Origin: Hymenobacter aerophilus DSM 13606
GTDB lineage: Bacteria > Bacteroidota > Bacteroidia > Cytophagales > Hymenobacteraceae
Length of the DNA stretch: 49,678 bases
NCBI RefSeq assembly: GCF_000382225.1
Contig: NZ_KB907825.1
Coordinates: 1-49,678 of the forward strand
Direction: 5' to 3'
Within the stretch, counting starts at the first letter, position 1; the number at the start of each line of letters is the position of its first letter. The position numbers were made by a program, and so were the translations under genes. Below are positions 1 to 9,300 of the stretch, one piece after another. A model generated the notes under the pieces. It did no database searches, had not been told where the DNA came from, and saw nothing but the letters and a program-made list of their open reading frames with translations.

Positions 1-238
1 CCTTTTCCCACACGCCCTTGTCGCGCCAGCGGGCAAAGCGCACGTACACCCGGTGCCAGTGGCCAAACTGCGCCGGCAGGTCCCGCCAGGGAGCTCCCGT
101 GCGGCCCAGCCAAAGCACCGCTTCGACAAATCCGCGCGTGTCGGCAGCGGTGACCCCGCAACTCCCGGCTTGCCCCGGTAACAAAGGAGATAACTCGGCC
201 CACATCTTGTCCGTCAATAGCGTGCGGTCTGCATTCAT
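1..238 (-). CDS. IS5-family transposase, N-terminal part (runs off the window)
   Basis: The minus strand is open from an ATG at 238 to the window edge, giving 79 residues that start MNADRTLLTDKMW. They contain the pattern typical of the N-terminus of IS5-family DDE transposases: a helical start, then FVEAVLWLGRTGAPWRDLP and a W-H-x-V-Y-x-R-F-x-R-W segment. The catalytic DDE part lies outside the window, so intactness cannot be judged. The element end lies at about 239-275, where it cuts into the serine recombinase that follows. The family call rests on sequence pattern only, but this N-terminus is quite distinctive. Confidence 0.8.
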   Translation of the reverse strand, partial: MNADRTLLTDKMWAELSPLLPGQAGSCGVTAADTRGFVEAVLWLGRTGAPWRDLPAQFGHWHRVYVRFARWRDKGVWEK

Positions 239-275
239 AGTCGATCAACAACTCCGTAATTGAGAACAGTTCCTA
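239..275. mobile_element. Terminal end of the IS5-family element
   Basis: A short untranslated segment lies between the transposase start at 238 and the point where serine-recombinase homology begins, at codons LARN from 273. It ends in GAGAACAGTTCCTAG. The terminal inverted repeat is probably the GAGAACAGTTCC part, with a CTAG or TA-type target next to it. The other end lies outside the window, so neither the repeat nor the target duplication could be confirmed. Confidence 0.45.
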
Positions 276-710
276 GCGCGCAACGTGGCCTTTCTGGCCA
301 CGCTCATGGAGAGCCACGTGCGCTTCAAAGCCGTCGACCTGCCCGCGGCCGATGAGTTTACGCTCCACATCCTGGCCGCCGTGGCCCAGAAAGAGGCTAC
401 GGCTATTTCCACCCGGACCCGCGATGCGCTGGCGGCCAAGAAGGCGCGAGGCTTCCAGCTCGGCACGCCCGCCAATCTAACTCAGGTGTCACGTGATAAG
501 GCGTTGGATTCCCTACAGCGCAATGCCCAGCAAAGCCTAGCCAACCGGCAGGCCGCACAGTTGGCGGGGCTGCTGCGGGCCAATGGAATGAGTTTGCGGG
601 CTATTGCCGCCCGGCTTAATGAGTCGGGATATCGGACTAGAAGAGGCAAAACCTTTCATCCCATGGGCGTCCAGCGACTATTACCGGAGGCGGGTAGAGC
701 CTTTTTCTGA
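273..710 (+). pseudogene. Serine recombinase, C-terminal fragment (5' end removed by an IS)
   Basis: Residues from LARNVAFLATL onwards match, position for position, the second half of the intact serine recombinase at 47747-48415. Shared stretches include KKARGFQLGTPANLT and the C-terminal helix-turn-helix with LNESGYRTRRG. The N-terminal catalytic part, with its RVS serine motif, is missing. The homology stops exactly at the IS5-family end, so insertion truncated the gene. A GTG at 285 could act as a start, but the product would lack the active site. The last residues (LLPEAGRAFF) also differ from the intact relative. Almost certainly non-functional. Confidence 0.85.
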
Positions 711-823
711 GGGGCAGGTGTTGAGGCAGGCAGGCAGGTGCATTCACAACTAGCAGCTTCTGCTGCCACTCCGTCTTGAACTACCGTTGGTCCTATCTAC
801 TTGAACAGAACCTCAAAACTAGC

Positions 824-1051
824 CTAGCTTAGCGTACTGCCCGTTTTTATTGGACCACCCCAGTAGATGCGTTTAGGATCAATATTGAGGGCGCGAGCAG
901 CGGCCTGCGTCGAGCGGCTTTGCTCGTCCAGGCGCAAGGCTTCGGCACGGAAGGCGGCATCGTAGCGCCGACGTTTGCTAGGTTGGGGGTTGTCTTTCAT
1001 GACGTTGGAAAGATAAGACCCTATTCTGTCCAGATTTATCCGACCACCTCA
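824..1051 (-). mobile_element. IS3-family left end plus truncated orfA
   Basis: On the minus strand an end-like sequence TGAGGTGGTCGGATAAATC starts at 1051. It is followed by an ATG at 1000 and a basic peptide MKDNPQPSKRRRYDAAFRAE with a helix-turn-helix (STQAAARALNIDPKRIY). This is the N-terminus of an IS3-family orfA protein. It stops where the conserved tryptophan turn is due and runs into a second end-like sequence (GGGGTGGTCCAATAAAAACGGG), reaching a stop at 824. The rest of the IS is absent. The flanks 711-823 and 1052-1184 hold nothing else I can name. Confidence 0.65.
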
Positions 1052-1184
1052 GAGCTCCTTTCACAGACCTAGTTAGCTAGGGCAGGAGTTTCGTAAACAA
1101 TGTCCTCACAGCGACTCCTTGAACGCGCTGAACTAGTAAATTGCCTCTTATATTCTTACCTACTGCCTCAAATATCTTCATTTC

Positions 1185-2777
1185 ATGCCTAAACCATTGG
1201 TAGCATCTCCATTACAACAAGATTACGCTACTTTGACTGCTACGGGGAACATAGCTTTTTATGAGAGCTGCGAAGTGACGCAACTGTTTCTGTGTGACAA
1301 AGAGAAGAGAGTATACAATCTTTTTACGCTGGCCAGTTTCGAAGAGAAGCCATTCGTAGCTACAGACAAACAGTTTCTTACAGAAGGGATGCTGAGGGTG
1401 ACTAACACGCTTAGCATTGGTATTCAGCGCTACTGGCTCACGTTGCCGGAAGCTTTAATTACGTTCGACACTTTATTGCATACAAACAAATGGGATTGCC
1501 AGGGAAACACTTCCCTAATACTCCCAACGCTTACGCCGCTGCCAAAGCAATTCATTCCTGCCAGTGATAGCAGCAGTGTCAGGGCCAATGCGGTACTTAA
1601 GAATAATTTCGATAATGGCGCCTATCTACTAGAGTTCTTTGATGAAAGTAAGGAGTACGTAGATTCCCTATTTGCTGTAGAAAATGTTGATACGCTTAAT
1701 AAACTTGCCGCCCAAGTAAAGGCTATCTTGCCGATTGACTTGGCAGTAGCTAGGGACCGATTAGGAAATATCCTGTTCGAGTTCCCTATCCACCTGTTGG
1801 CTAGCACTTCTCAGGCTTTGAAGCAGTGGAACGGCGTCAATGTGCAGTTAGGCTGGCATTCTAAATTAACGTCGCTTCCCGATTGCTTACTTCAAGTAGA
1901 AGCTAAGCTAGACCACGTATACACTGGTAGTACCATCGACGTGTATGGGGGGCAAGCCAGTCAGCCTGTGATTATTGGAAATATCACGGGGCTGACAAAC
2001 ATCAAAATATGGCGAAAGAACCCCCTGCTGCTTCTGTCCGTGTTTGACGGAACCTACGTACGAGATATTGGTTTTGATATAGGAATTATAAATCATGAAC
2101 CGCGGACTTTTCTCTCGCAAGGACAGAAGTACGAGGTGCAAGTGCAAAGTGCCGAGCGCGAGCGCTCCCTTCAAAGTCGTACCTATAACCAGCACGTTCA
2201 GAATGCACTTTATACGGCAGAGCGTGAAGCCCTAGCGCAGCAGTTAGCCTTTAAGCAATACTTTGTTGGGTCGAGAACAGAGGCGCTCACAGATTTGCGC
2301 ACGCTGCTAAATCGGCATGGCAAGCGGGGAGCCTACCTATGGGACCCTTTTTTGACGGCGGCCGATATTTTAGCTACCTTATTTTTCTGCAGGTATGACG
2401 GCGTACCACTCCGAGCAATTGGTTCGGACAATAAGGCAACGAAAACAGTAAATAGCAACAAAGGAAAATCGCCCGCGGCTGTTATTCAAGGCGAGGCCGC
2501 AGTTTTTGCCAGTAATGTGCTCAGTAAAGTGAATCTGCTGCTTGAGTTTCGGTTGCAGCACGGTTCGTACGGGTATGCTTTTCATGACCGGTTTCTCATT
2601 TTTCCTGCGGGCAACGACGAGCGTCCGTTGGCTTATTCACTGGGTACGTCAGTAAATTCGGCAGGGACTAGTCATCATATCTTACAAGAAGTGAGCCATC
2701 CCCAACGCATCGTGGATGCCTTCACGCAGCTTTGGGACGCACTCGCTGACCCAGCCTGTTTAGTATGGAAAGCCTAA
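1185..2777 (+). CDS. Candidate defence protein with C-terminal PLD-like domain (VPA1262-like)
   Basis: 530 residues, soluble, with no signal peptide or membrane segment. Residues about 370-400 contain GAYLWDPFLTAADIL, and residues about 480-505 contain YGYAFHDRFLIFP followed by SLGTSVNSAGTSHHIL. This WDP, H-D-R-F-L-I and G-x-S-x-N order is what PLD-superfamily (HKD) nuclease halves look like; only one HxR/K half is visible and the usual downstream Asp is not clear. From memory the layout matches proteins named VPA1262 family. The N-terminal 350 residues are mixed alpha/beta and unrecognised. The stop codon overlaps the next start as TAATG, so the two genes are one translation-coupled unit. 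Wrecked IS ends lie on both sides, consistent with cargo. PLD call moderate, VPA1262 naming tentative. Confidence 0.6.
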   Translation: MPKPLVASPLQQDYATLTATGNIAFYESCEVTQLFLCDKEKRVYNLFTLASFEEKPFVATDKQFLTEGMLRVTNTLSIGIQRYWLTLPEALITFDTLLHTNKWDCQGNTSLILPTLTPLPKQFIPASDSSSVRANAVLKNNFDNGAYLLEFFDESKEYVDSLFAVENVDTLNKLAAQVKAILPIDLAVARDRLGNILFEFPIHLLASTSQALKQWNGVNVQLGWHSKLTSLPDCLLQVEAKLDHVYTGSTIDVYGGQASQPVIIGNITGLTNIKIWRKNPLLLLSVFDGTYVRDIGFDIGIINHEPRTFLSQGQKYEVQVQSAERERSLQSRTYNQHVQNALYTAEREALAQQLAFKQYFVGSRTEALTDLRTLLNRHGKRGAYLWDPFLTAADILATLFFCRYDGVPLRAIGSDNKATKTVNSNKGKSPAAVIQGEAAVFASNVLSKVNLLLEFRLQHGSYGYAFHDRFLIFPAGNDERPLAYSLGTSVNSAGTSHHILQEVSHPQRIVDAFTQLWDALADPACLVWKA

Positions 2778-4225
2778 TGAATCAGCCACGACCATTACGA
2801 GCGCAGTCCTGGCCCGCTCGGCCGAACCAACTAGAGAAGCTATTTGGCCAGTTGAAAAGCGTGCCAGTAGACCAGTTGCTGCAAGACCCAGAAGCTGGCT
2901 GGCATACCTGCAACTGCATCCGGGAAATGATAGTAAATTGGCGTTATTTTCGTACTGCGCCACCACGGCAGCTCTACTACCAGCAACTCACTTCGCAGGT
3001 AGCCTACATCTTTTGGCGCAAAGCCTTGGCTGCAGGGAGTCTTCGGTACACGATTTACCTATTACTATTAACCGCGTATTTAGAAATAAAGCCCGAAGAA
3101 ATTCCTCGCTATCTCAAGGTGCCCCGGCAGAAAGCTTATAAGTTGGTGCATGTGGTGAGTAAAGTACTGTTAGCAACTAAATTCGACCTCAACGCGGCCT
3201 TCGATGCACCAGGCCACGAGCTGAGGCTGCTGCAAACGGGGCAGCAAGCAGTTGCGCGGTTGCAAGTAAAACAAGCTTACCAGCTACTTGATGCAATGGA
3301 CAGGGGGGGACGGGGAGTGCGTATCCACTTTCCCATGAGTGCATTCATTCGGTTGCTATCTGTGCTTGACTATCAGCAATTTGTCAAGGTACTGCAGCAG
3401 CAACAGGATCCTTTTGCCCTGGCCATTTACCTGCGTGAACTGCCGACGGATATTCGGTACCGACTTGGAGCGGATGCGCGTGTTGACAACCCATGGGCTC
3501 TGTTTGAACTGCTACATAAATTGGTAGCTACAGAGATGCGAGCAGGACACTCGACTGTTGAGCAAGCTAGCGCCTTAGCCCTCCTGACGCGCCTGCGCAA
3601 ACTGCACCCCGATTTCTTTCGGCAGGCGGTGAACTACTTCTATACCAGTCGACTAGTCAATATAGCCTTAGGCTACTTGCTAGCTACCTGGCCGATTACT
3701 GACGCAGTAGCATTGTTAAAGGCTAGTCTGCCCATTGACCGTTATAAAGTGATGATGCCGGCACGTACCGAATTGCTACTAGCCTATGACCAGCAAGCAG
3801 GAGCGCCGCAGGTATTACATTTTTTGACGGAGGTCTTTACTGCATGGGAAGCCTTTTTAGACCAGTTTCAACAAGATAAGACTATGCACCTGTCCGATGT
3901 GTTAGAGACAGACTATTGGATATATATTATTAATTATTACCGACTTAGTTATGACCAAAAGGCGTTAGCAAGGGAGTTGACGGCTGTTTTTACGCGCATC
4001 CAGTGGCTAAAGTCAGAGTGGCACGCAAGTAAGACAGCGTTTATCAAAACATTTTATTTGCACTATACTAAGCTCTACGCACTCTCGTTCGCTTACCAGC
4101 AACAGCAGAATACCGTTCCAGCAGTGCAGCAACTAGCAAACGATATTGAATCAGATATCGTGTTTGTTACAAGGAATATGCATGGCATAGACCACTTTGC
4201 AGAACTACTTTCTAACTTGCGCTAG
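2777..4225 (+). CDS. Helical protein of unknown function, partner of the PLD-like protein
   Basis: About 482 residues from the ATG at 2777, which shares its A with the preceding stop (TAATG). An in-frame ATG at 2765 adds four residues, but the stop-start overlap favours 2777. The protein reads as mostly alpha-helical, rich in Leu, Gln and Ala, with repeated helix pairs over residues 60-480 such as VRIHFPMSAFIRLLSVLDYQ. It has no P-loop, nuclease motif, zinc ligands or membrane segment that I can see. A scaffold, sensor or immunity-like role beside the PLD-like protein is inference from gene order alone. Nothing coding follows in the same direction, so the operon ends here. Confidence 0.75.
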   Translation: MNQPRPLRAQSWPARPNQLEKLFGQLKSVPVDQLLQDPEAGWHTCNCIREMIVNWRYFRTAPPRQLYYQQLTSQVAYIFWRKALAAGSLRYTIYLLLLTAYLEIKPEEIPRYLKVPRQKAYKLVHVVSKVLLATKFDLNAAFDAPGHELRLLQTGQQAVARLQVKQAYQLLDAMDRGGRGVRIHFPMSAFIRLLSVLDYQQFVKVLQQQQDPFALAIYLRELPTDIRYRLGADARVDNPWALFELLHKLVATEMRAGHSTVEQASALALLTRLRKLHPDFFRQAVNYFYTSRLVNIALGYLLATWPITDAVALLKASLPIDRYKVMMPARTELLLAYDQQAGAPQVLHFLTEVFTAWEAFLDQFQQDKTMHLSDVLETDYWIYIINYYRLSYDQKALARELTAVFTRIQWLKSEWHASKTAFIKTFYLHYTKLYALSFAYQQQQNTVPAVQQLANDIESDIVFVTRNMHGIDHFAELLSNLR

Positions 4226-4645
4226 GAGAGTTTGTGCTGAAACTGGGTAGTTAGGGTGGTCTATTAAAAAGGGACAGCGAATTCAAGATAAGCTGGTTTA
4301 GAAGTCGCTTTCATTGGTGAGGCGGGCAGTATCCAAGAGCGGAGCGGCTAAGGTTGACTTGGAAATAGGTGTTCAGGAGTAGGCTATCTCCAGACGGGCC
4401 TCTTCTAGGGTAATAAGCGCGGCTCCTTTTACGCACTCAGCAACTATCCTAGACTGCTGCTGAATTATTTAGGGATTTCAGCAACCACCCATGGGCATTC
4501 ATTGGATGGGTTTAAAGAGGCTATTTTTAGCGCGTGGAGGCCCTGTTTTCGCGGCTTTTTGGACGGCCCTTACTGGCGTAATTACTCTGCTGTGATTTTA
4601 TGCTTGGAACTCATGGCCCCCCTGGACAAGGCCGTGAGTGCAACA
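4226..4645. other. Gene-free stretch with degraded transposon sequence
   Basis: No convincing reading frame on either strand. At 4252 the plus strand reads GGTGGTCTATTAAAAAGGGACAG, which resembles the end-like sequence on the minus strand at about 866-842. Related IS3-type ends therefore flank the 1185-4225 gene pair in opposite orientation. The rest has many stops and looks like old transposon debris. Confidence 0.4.
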
Positions 4646-4830
4646 TGAGGTGGTGGTCTAGCTGAAACGAACAGTATGAAGTCTTACCTTCCACTGCCCA
4701 TGACTGAAAAACTAAATCCTGGCGGATTGCCCGCCACCCGCAAGAAATACACGCCCGCTTTTAAGGCCGAATGCGTGCGCCAAGCAGCAGCCGGGACCCG
4801 GTGAGGTGGTCTAATTCAGCTGGACAGGAT
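4646..4830 (+). mobile_element. IS3-family left end, truncated orfA and a second left end
   Basis: TGAGGTGGTGGTCTAGCTG at 4646 begins an IS3-type left end. An ATG at 4700 opens a 34-codon orfA fragment (TRKKYTPAFKAECVRQAAAG) that ends at a TGA (4802-4804). That stop is formed by the start of another end, TGAGGTGGTCTAATTCAGC, at 4802-4804 onward. The same order of end, orfA stub and second direct end is seen at 824-1051 on the other strand. No transposase can be made. Confidence 0.65.
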
Positions 4831-4875
4831 AGGTCGGTATCGAGCGCGGAACCCGACAAGCGGAATTGTCTTGCC

Positions 4876-5452
4876 TTATTGCACGTCTGAGCTGCGCAAT
4901 TCTACCTGGCGGCGGTAGCGCTTGACGCTGGACTCACTCACACCCGTGGCAGCCACGGTCTGGTGCACCGACATACCGGCAGTCAGGCAGGCCTGCACCT
5001 TGGCCAGCTTGCCCGCGTCCACGCCCGGGCGACGGCCCAGATGCTTGCCCTGTGCTTTGGCTAGGGCGATGCCTGCCGTAGCCCGCTCGCGGATGCTCTC
5101 GCGGTCGTACTCGGCCAGGGCGGCGAAGATGCCCAGCACCAGCCGGCCGGCCGGCCGGCGTAGCCGTATCGATGCCCAGGTCTAGGGCGACGAAGCGTAC
5201 CTGGCGCTCGTGCAGCTCGGCTACCAGCTGCATGATGTGGGCACTGCTACGGCCCAACCGGTTCAGGCGAGCCACGGTCACCGTATCGCCGGCCCGCAAG
5301 GTGGCCAGCAGTTCGGTGAGCACGGGCCGCTGAATGGTGGCGCCGCTGATCTTTTCCTGAAACACCCGGTCGCCGCCGGCGGCCGTGAGCTGGTCGAGTT
5401 GGGTATCGAGGTGCTGGTCTTTGGCCGAGACGCGGGCGCAACCGAAGTTCAT
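4876..5452 (-). pseudogene. Serine resolvase/invertase with a 4-bp frameshift
   Basis: Read from an ATG at 5452, the protein starts MNFGCARVSAKDQHLDTQLDQL, containing the RVSxxDQ catalytic-serine motif of small resolvases, and continues through ARLNRLGRSSAHIMQLV and DLGIDTATPAGR. There the frame breaks; the next part (LGIFAALAEYDRESIRERA, then a Hin-type helix-turn-helix VHQTVAATGVSESSVKRY) is in another frame. The break lies in four tandem CCGG units at 5143-5158; three units restore one 190-residue resolvase, the usual family length. Either the gene is dead, it varies by slippage, or one unit is a sequencing or assembly error. An inverted repeat lies just upstream (5471-5502). Confidence 0.85.
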
Positions 5453-5470
5453 GGCAAATGCGTCAACAAG

Positions 5471-5502
5471 GTGGGGCCACGAAGATAGATGGCTGGCCCC
5501 AC
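5471..5502. repeat. Inverted repeat just upstream of the resolvase
   Basis: GTGGGGCCA (5471-5479) and TGGCCCCAC (5494-5502) form a perfect 9-bp dyad with a 14-nt spacer, 19 bp before the resolvase start on the minus strand. It could be a recombinase binding site (res subsite) or operator. A weak T run after the right arm also allows a terminator on the plus strand. Confidence 0.5.
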
Positions 5503-5604
5503 TTTCTGGCCCCTCATTCTCGGGAATAGCTGCTACTGATTGGTGGGGACCAGGAAGGTGTATCTTCTTGAATCCGCAGTTGCTAGGCGTTGGCACAGTC
5601 GTGT

Positions 5605-6008
5605 TCAGGTAGTGGGACCGGCCAGCTTGAAGCCGATTAGATCGGCAACAATCACTGCGCCGAAAAATACCTCGGTGTAGGACCAGTCGGCTTTAAGAGC
5701 GTGTTTGGGAATTGAGCAGGGCAAATGAAAACGAGTCAGTTAAGGGTTGGTAGCCATCAACCATAATGCCTGTGGAAGCCTAGGAGCTCCCCGCGCAACT
5801 TACTGACTGGTTTCTAATTATGCACTAGTGAAATTCCCAAACACGCTCTAAGAGTATATACTATTTCTAATGCTCCGGGTGTGGGTTCGGAAAAGCAGTC
5901 GGCATAAGTTTGGACGTCACCCGAAAAATCACTCTGGAAAAAGCGTTCGAAAACCCCCGCCCAAACCTGACTGCTAAAACGCCGTTTTCGGGGCCGGAAA
6001 GGCTGGTG
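5605..6008 (-). pseudogene. Possible old coding fragment split by a MITE
   Basis: If the MITE at 5697-5848 and one copy of its TAA target duplication are removed, the minus strand is open for 82 codons from 6008 to a TGA at 5607-5605. The frame is continuous across the junction (SEPTPGALEIVY joined to TLKADWSYTEVFF) and ends in a hydrophobic segment, FFGAVIVADLIGFKLAG. There is no start codon; a TAG lies at 6011-6009, so at best this is the 3' end of a dead gene. I do not recognise the family. An open frame of this length could also be chance. Confidence 0.3.
5697..5848. mobile_element. 152-bp MITE with IS5-type terminal repeats and TAA target duplication
   Basis: GAGCGTGTTTGGGAATT at 5697-5713 is repeated in inverse at 5832-5848, 17 of 17 bases, and TAA flanks both outer ends. 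A 3-bp TNA-type duplication is the habit of the IS1031/IS5 group. The 118-bp interior has no reading frame, so the element would depend on a transposase encoded elsewhere. Confidence 0.85.
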
Positions 6009-6091
6009 CTAGAGATGTTTGAGAAATAGTAGCTTTTCTTATCTATGTGCTTAGCCCAATGGGAGTCGAGTGGGTTAGTAAGTGTAGAAGT

Positions 6092-6376
6092 TTATTCTGT
6101 AGTCGAAATACTGCCCGCTTCTTCTGACAGTAAATCTTCATCTGCTCGGGACGCGAAAGAATCCACTGACATGGCTGTTGCTCGCGCCATTTCATTTATT
6201 GTAAGCAGGTTATATCGCTGATTGGGAGCCACTCGAATAGCCCCTAGGCTTTCAATGGTTCCGTCAGCCTCTGGACTGATATGGATACGGCCGTTCATTG
6301 CCATCTCCCTTAGAATATTAAAGCGCCGCTCGAAGACTGCTCGGGTGTAGGGCGCTGGACGAGGGGTTATGTGCAT
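6092..6376 (-). CDS. Small protein, third gene of the MBL/protease-STAND operon
   Basis: 94 residues, starting 10 nt after the stop of the large STAND gene on the same strand and therefore probably co-transcribed. The ATG at 6376 is the first in-frame one after that stop. The sequence is basic at the N-terminus (PRPAPYTRAVFERRFNILREM), has one compact strand-rich segment and ends acidic (ADEDLLSEEAGS). I recognise no domain. Its place suggests an accessory or regulatory subunit of the defence operon; that is inference. It may also be specific to this lineage. Confidence 0.65.
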   Translation of the reverse strand: MHITPRPAPYTRAVFERRFNILREMAMNGRIHISPEADGTIESLGAIRVAPNQRYNLLTINEMARATAMSVDSFASRADEDLLSEEAGSISTTE

Positions 6377-6386
6377 GGGTGGAGCA

Positions 6387-9300
6387 TTAATCTGGGCGAA
6401 GGATGTCTACAAGTTCATTCCAGCCCCGCTGATCGGCCCGGCGCATTACAGCCTGATTTAGAGCGTAGGTTAACCGGGCTTGGAAAGGCAACAAAAAGGG
6501 CTTATTAGGCATAAAGCTCCGTTGCACGTAGTGATCAGCTTCCCACACTTCCGATATGGTAAGAGGATGGCACAGACTAGCTAATGTTGACAAAAGCTCT
6601 TGACAAAACTCCTTGTTAAGCCAACGCCTGTCATTAAGCTCTTCCAGTTCATACTGGATAAAGGACAAGTATTCTTCATCCAGAGCCACTTCGGCTGTTG
6701 AAATTCGTCCGGATAACAATCCGCTGGCAGGTACGGTGTTCTGAATTTGTTGTAGCAATGACCGGGCCTCAGGCACAACTTTTAGAACTGTTTCCAGTGT
6801 CTGCTGTACATCGTGCTGAATCAGTAAGTGACGAATGTGTTTTACTCGTCCGGTCAAATCGATTTCCTGCGCAACAACATTCCACAGTGTCAGTGGATGA
6901 ACTCGGGCAATGTGAGGCAGCAGAGAAGCCGCTGCTTCATGCCAAGCACCCGTATAGTGTGGAGCAAGGGATACGTCCAGCAAACCACTTATAACCAGTG
7001 ATGGTAGTTGAGCTGCCAAGCGAATCAAGGTAATCGCAGAAACTTGCCTCCATTCAGCGTTTGGGTGGACCAAATGCCAAATTAGCAGCTTTACCATCTG
7101 CTCCTCGGTGCTAAGCTTCTGCTCGGCAGGCTTTGCCAACCACGCGTATTTGTGCAAAGCGGCCGCGGCTGGTTGCGTTACAGCTTGCAGATGGTCGGTT
7201 ACTGCTTCTGCTAGTTGCTGCTGCTCCACTTCGCCGAGCCGGGGTGCGGACCATTCCAACAGCTTTTGCGCAACGTTCCATTCAGTTGAATGGGCAATAG
7301 GCTGGCGCAGGGCGCGAAGCAGGCCGGGGGTGGTCTCGGTGTATTCCACTGTTTTAGCCATCAATTGCCCCATCTCCCGACTCAGGTTCTCCGCCCACCA
7401 GATGCTCCATCCTTCCTGCCACAGCGTCGTAGCGTACTCTCCAAGCATCTGGCCAGCTCGCTGCTGGTCGCCCATCTCGGCTTCTTCAGCCGCGACCCTC
7501 AGCTGTCCTTCAATATCACGATAACGGTCGGGACGCCCCATGCCAGGCCATCCAGTTATTTGCTCTTCGTCCGCCAGCCGTTGTTGAGGCTGTGGAGCAG
7601 GGGTGCGTTTTATCATGTTCTGCCAACCGGGGTTTACAGCCAAGGCGGTTTCTATCCGTTGGTGCGCTTCGTTGTTAAGGACCTTACCGAAAGCCGGAAG
7701 ATATTCCTTTAACTCTCGTTCCGTAAAGCGGCCTGCCCGCAGGCCAGCTACCCATTCGCATTGTAGCGCTACTGTATCAGTTGGATGCTCCGCTAATAGG
7801 TGGTTAAACGCCTCTCCTTGCAACTTTCCATATTCCCGAGCGAAACGCCACGTATCCTCACTACGACTAAATACTTGAGCGCAAGCCCAGCTTATGCGAG
7901 GGTCCACCTTGGGCAGGTTGCCAAGCAGTTCAGCCAGCGCGGATGCTTCAACCAGACTGCGTGCTCCCAACGTATATCCATCTCCAGGCTGCACGGCATC
8001 CGTAACCAGCGACAAGACGTTGGCGCGCACAGTGTCTGGGGCTGGAAGGGTTTCAAATTGATAATAGCCAATAGCCAGGTCAATCCGCCCCTGCTGCGCC
8101 AATGCTCCCACCAGTTGAGCTTTGGTGTCGCGCACGTAACGCTGAAAGGTCATTTCACCCGCTGCTGCATCTACCAGCGCGGCGAGGGTAGGCACAACCT
8201 GGGAAGCTGCGGGCAGGTGGCGTACGACTGCTGGTGCCAATGCAAACTGATCTTCTTTGTACCAGGCTGGGCCCATCGACGTGGCCAGTAATTCATCGTA
8301 GCTGGCCAAGCTTCGAGCCTGATTACCATTATCGGCATAATGCTCAATCAGCTCCAGCAACGCTCCCGTGCGTTCCCAACGATTGTGCACCCCAGCCAGC
8401 ACGTGCAGCCGCAAAGATTCAAGCACTTGGTAGCGAGCCCGCCGAAAACTAATATCACGCCGCAGTACCTGTGCTACTCGGAAATAACTCTCGCGGAATC
8501 CTTCTGTGTATAAACCGGCCTGATCACCCGCTCGGCGCGTCAGCGTACCTACCCACCGGGACACTTCTGCCGGATAAAAAGTTATGTAGATGCCAGCGAG
8601 TAGTTCATATGCAACCGGAAATATTGCTTCTGGCAGGGCATAGCTCCGCTCCCATTGACTGCGATTCGCCAGAGTCAGATTGAGTGATGCATCAGCGGCC
8701 TGTACTTGTGACAATAGTTCTCCGTACCGGGTGGCCTGGTTTTCAGCCCGCAACTGTAGTAATTGGCCGCGCAAGTAACCTAAGTGTGTGATCAAGCTGG
8801 CGACAAATTCCTCCCATGCTTCAGCTCCGGGAAAGGGTCGAGGCAACGATTTATATCCCTCCCCAATTGAACTGGTATAGCCGATCAAGAGCGCCCGCTG
8901 CACAATTAAACTTAAGTAGTTCGGCTGAAGGTCCACGCCGTTGGCAGCTCGCAAGGCCGGTATTGCCAACAGCTCAAGACAATCGGGGGCTAGTTCCTGT
9001 ACTACTTGTGGATCGCCATCTTGCTCCATCAGCAAGAACAGAATACGTGATAAATCCTGCTCTAAATAGCCGTGTTTTTTGGTCAGAAGCGTCACGTCCT
9101 GCACGACGTCACGGAGCTTCGAGGGCAAAGGCTGTCTGGAGTTACCCGTTTGAAAATCTAACGCGGTCTGGGCAATAGCAGCCCATTTTCCGGCATCGGC
9201 CGGTCGCAAAACGCGGCCAAATTCGGGGTGCTCTTCGTAAAAACGAATAGGCAAAGCGTAATAATCAAAAGCCCAGAGAATAAAGCCGCCGTGGTAGCTC

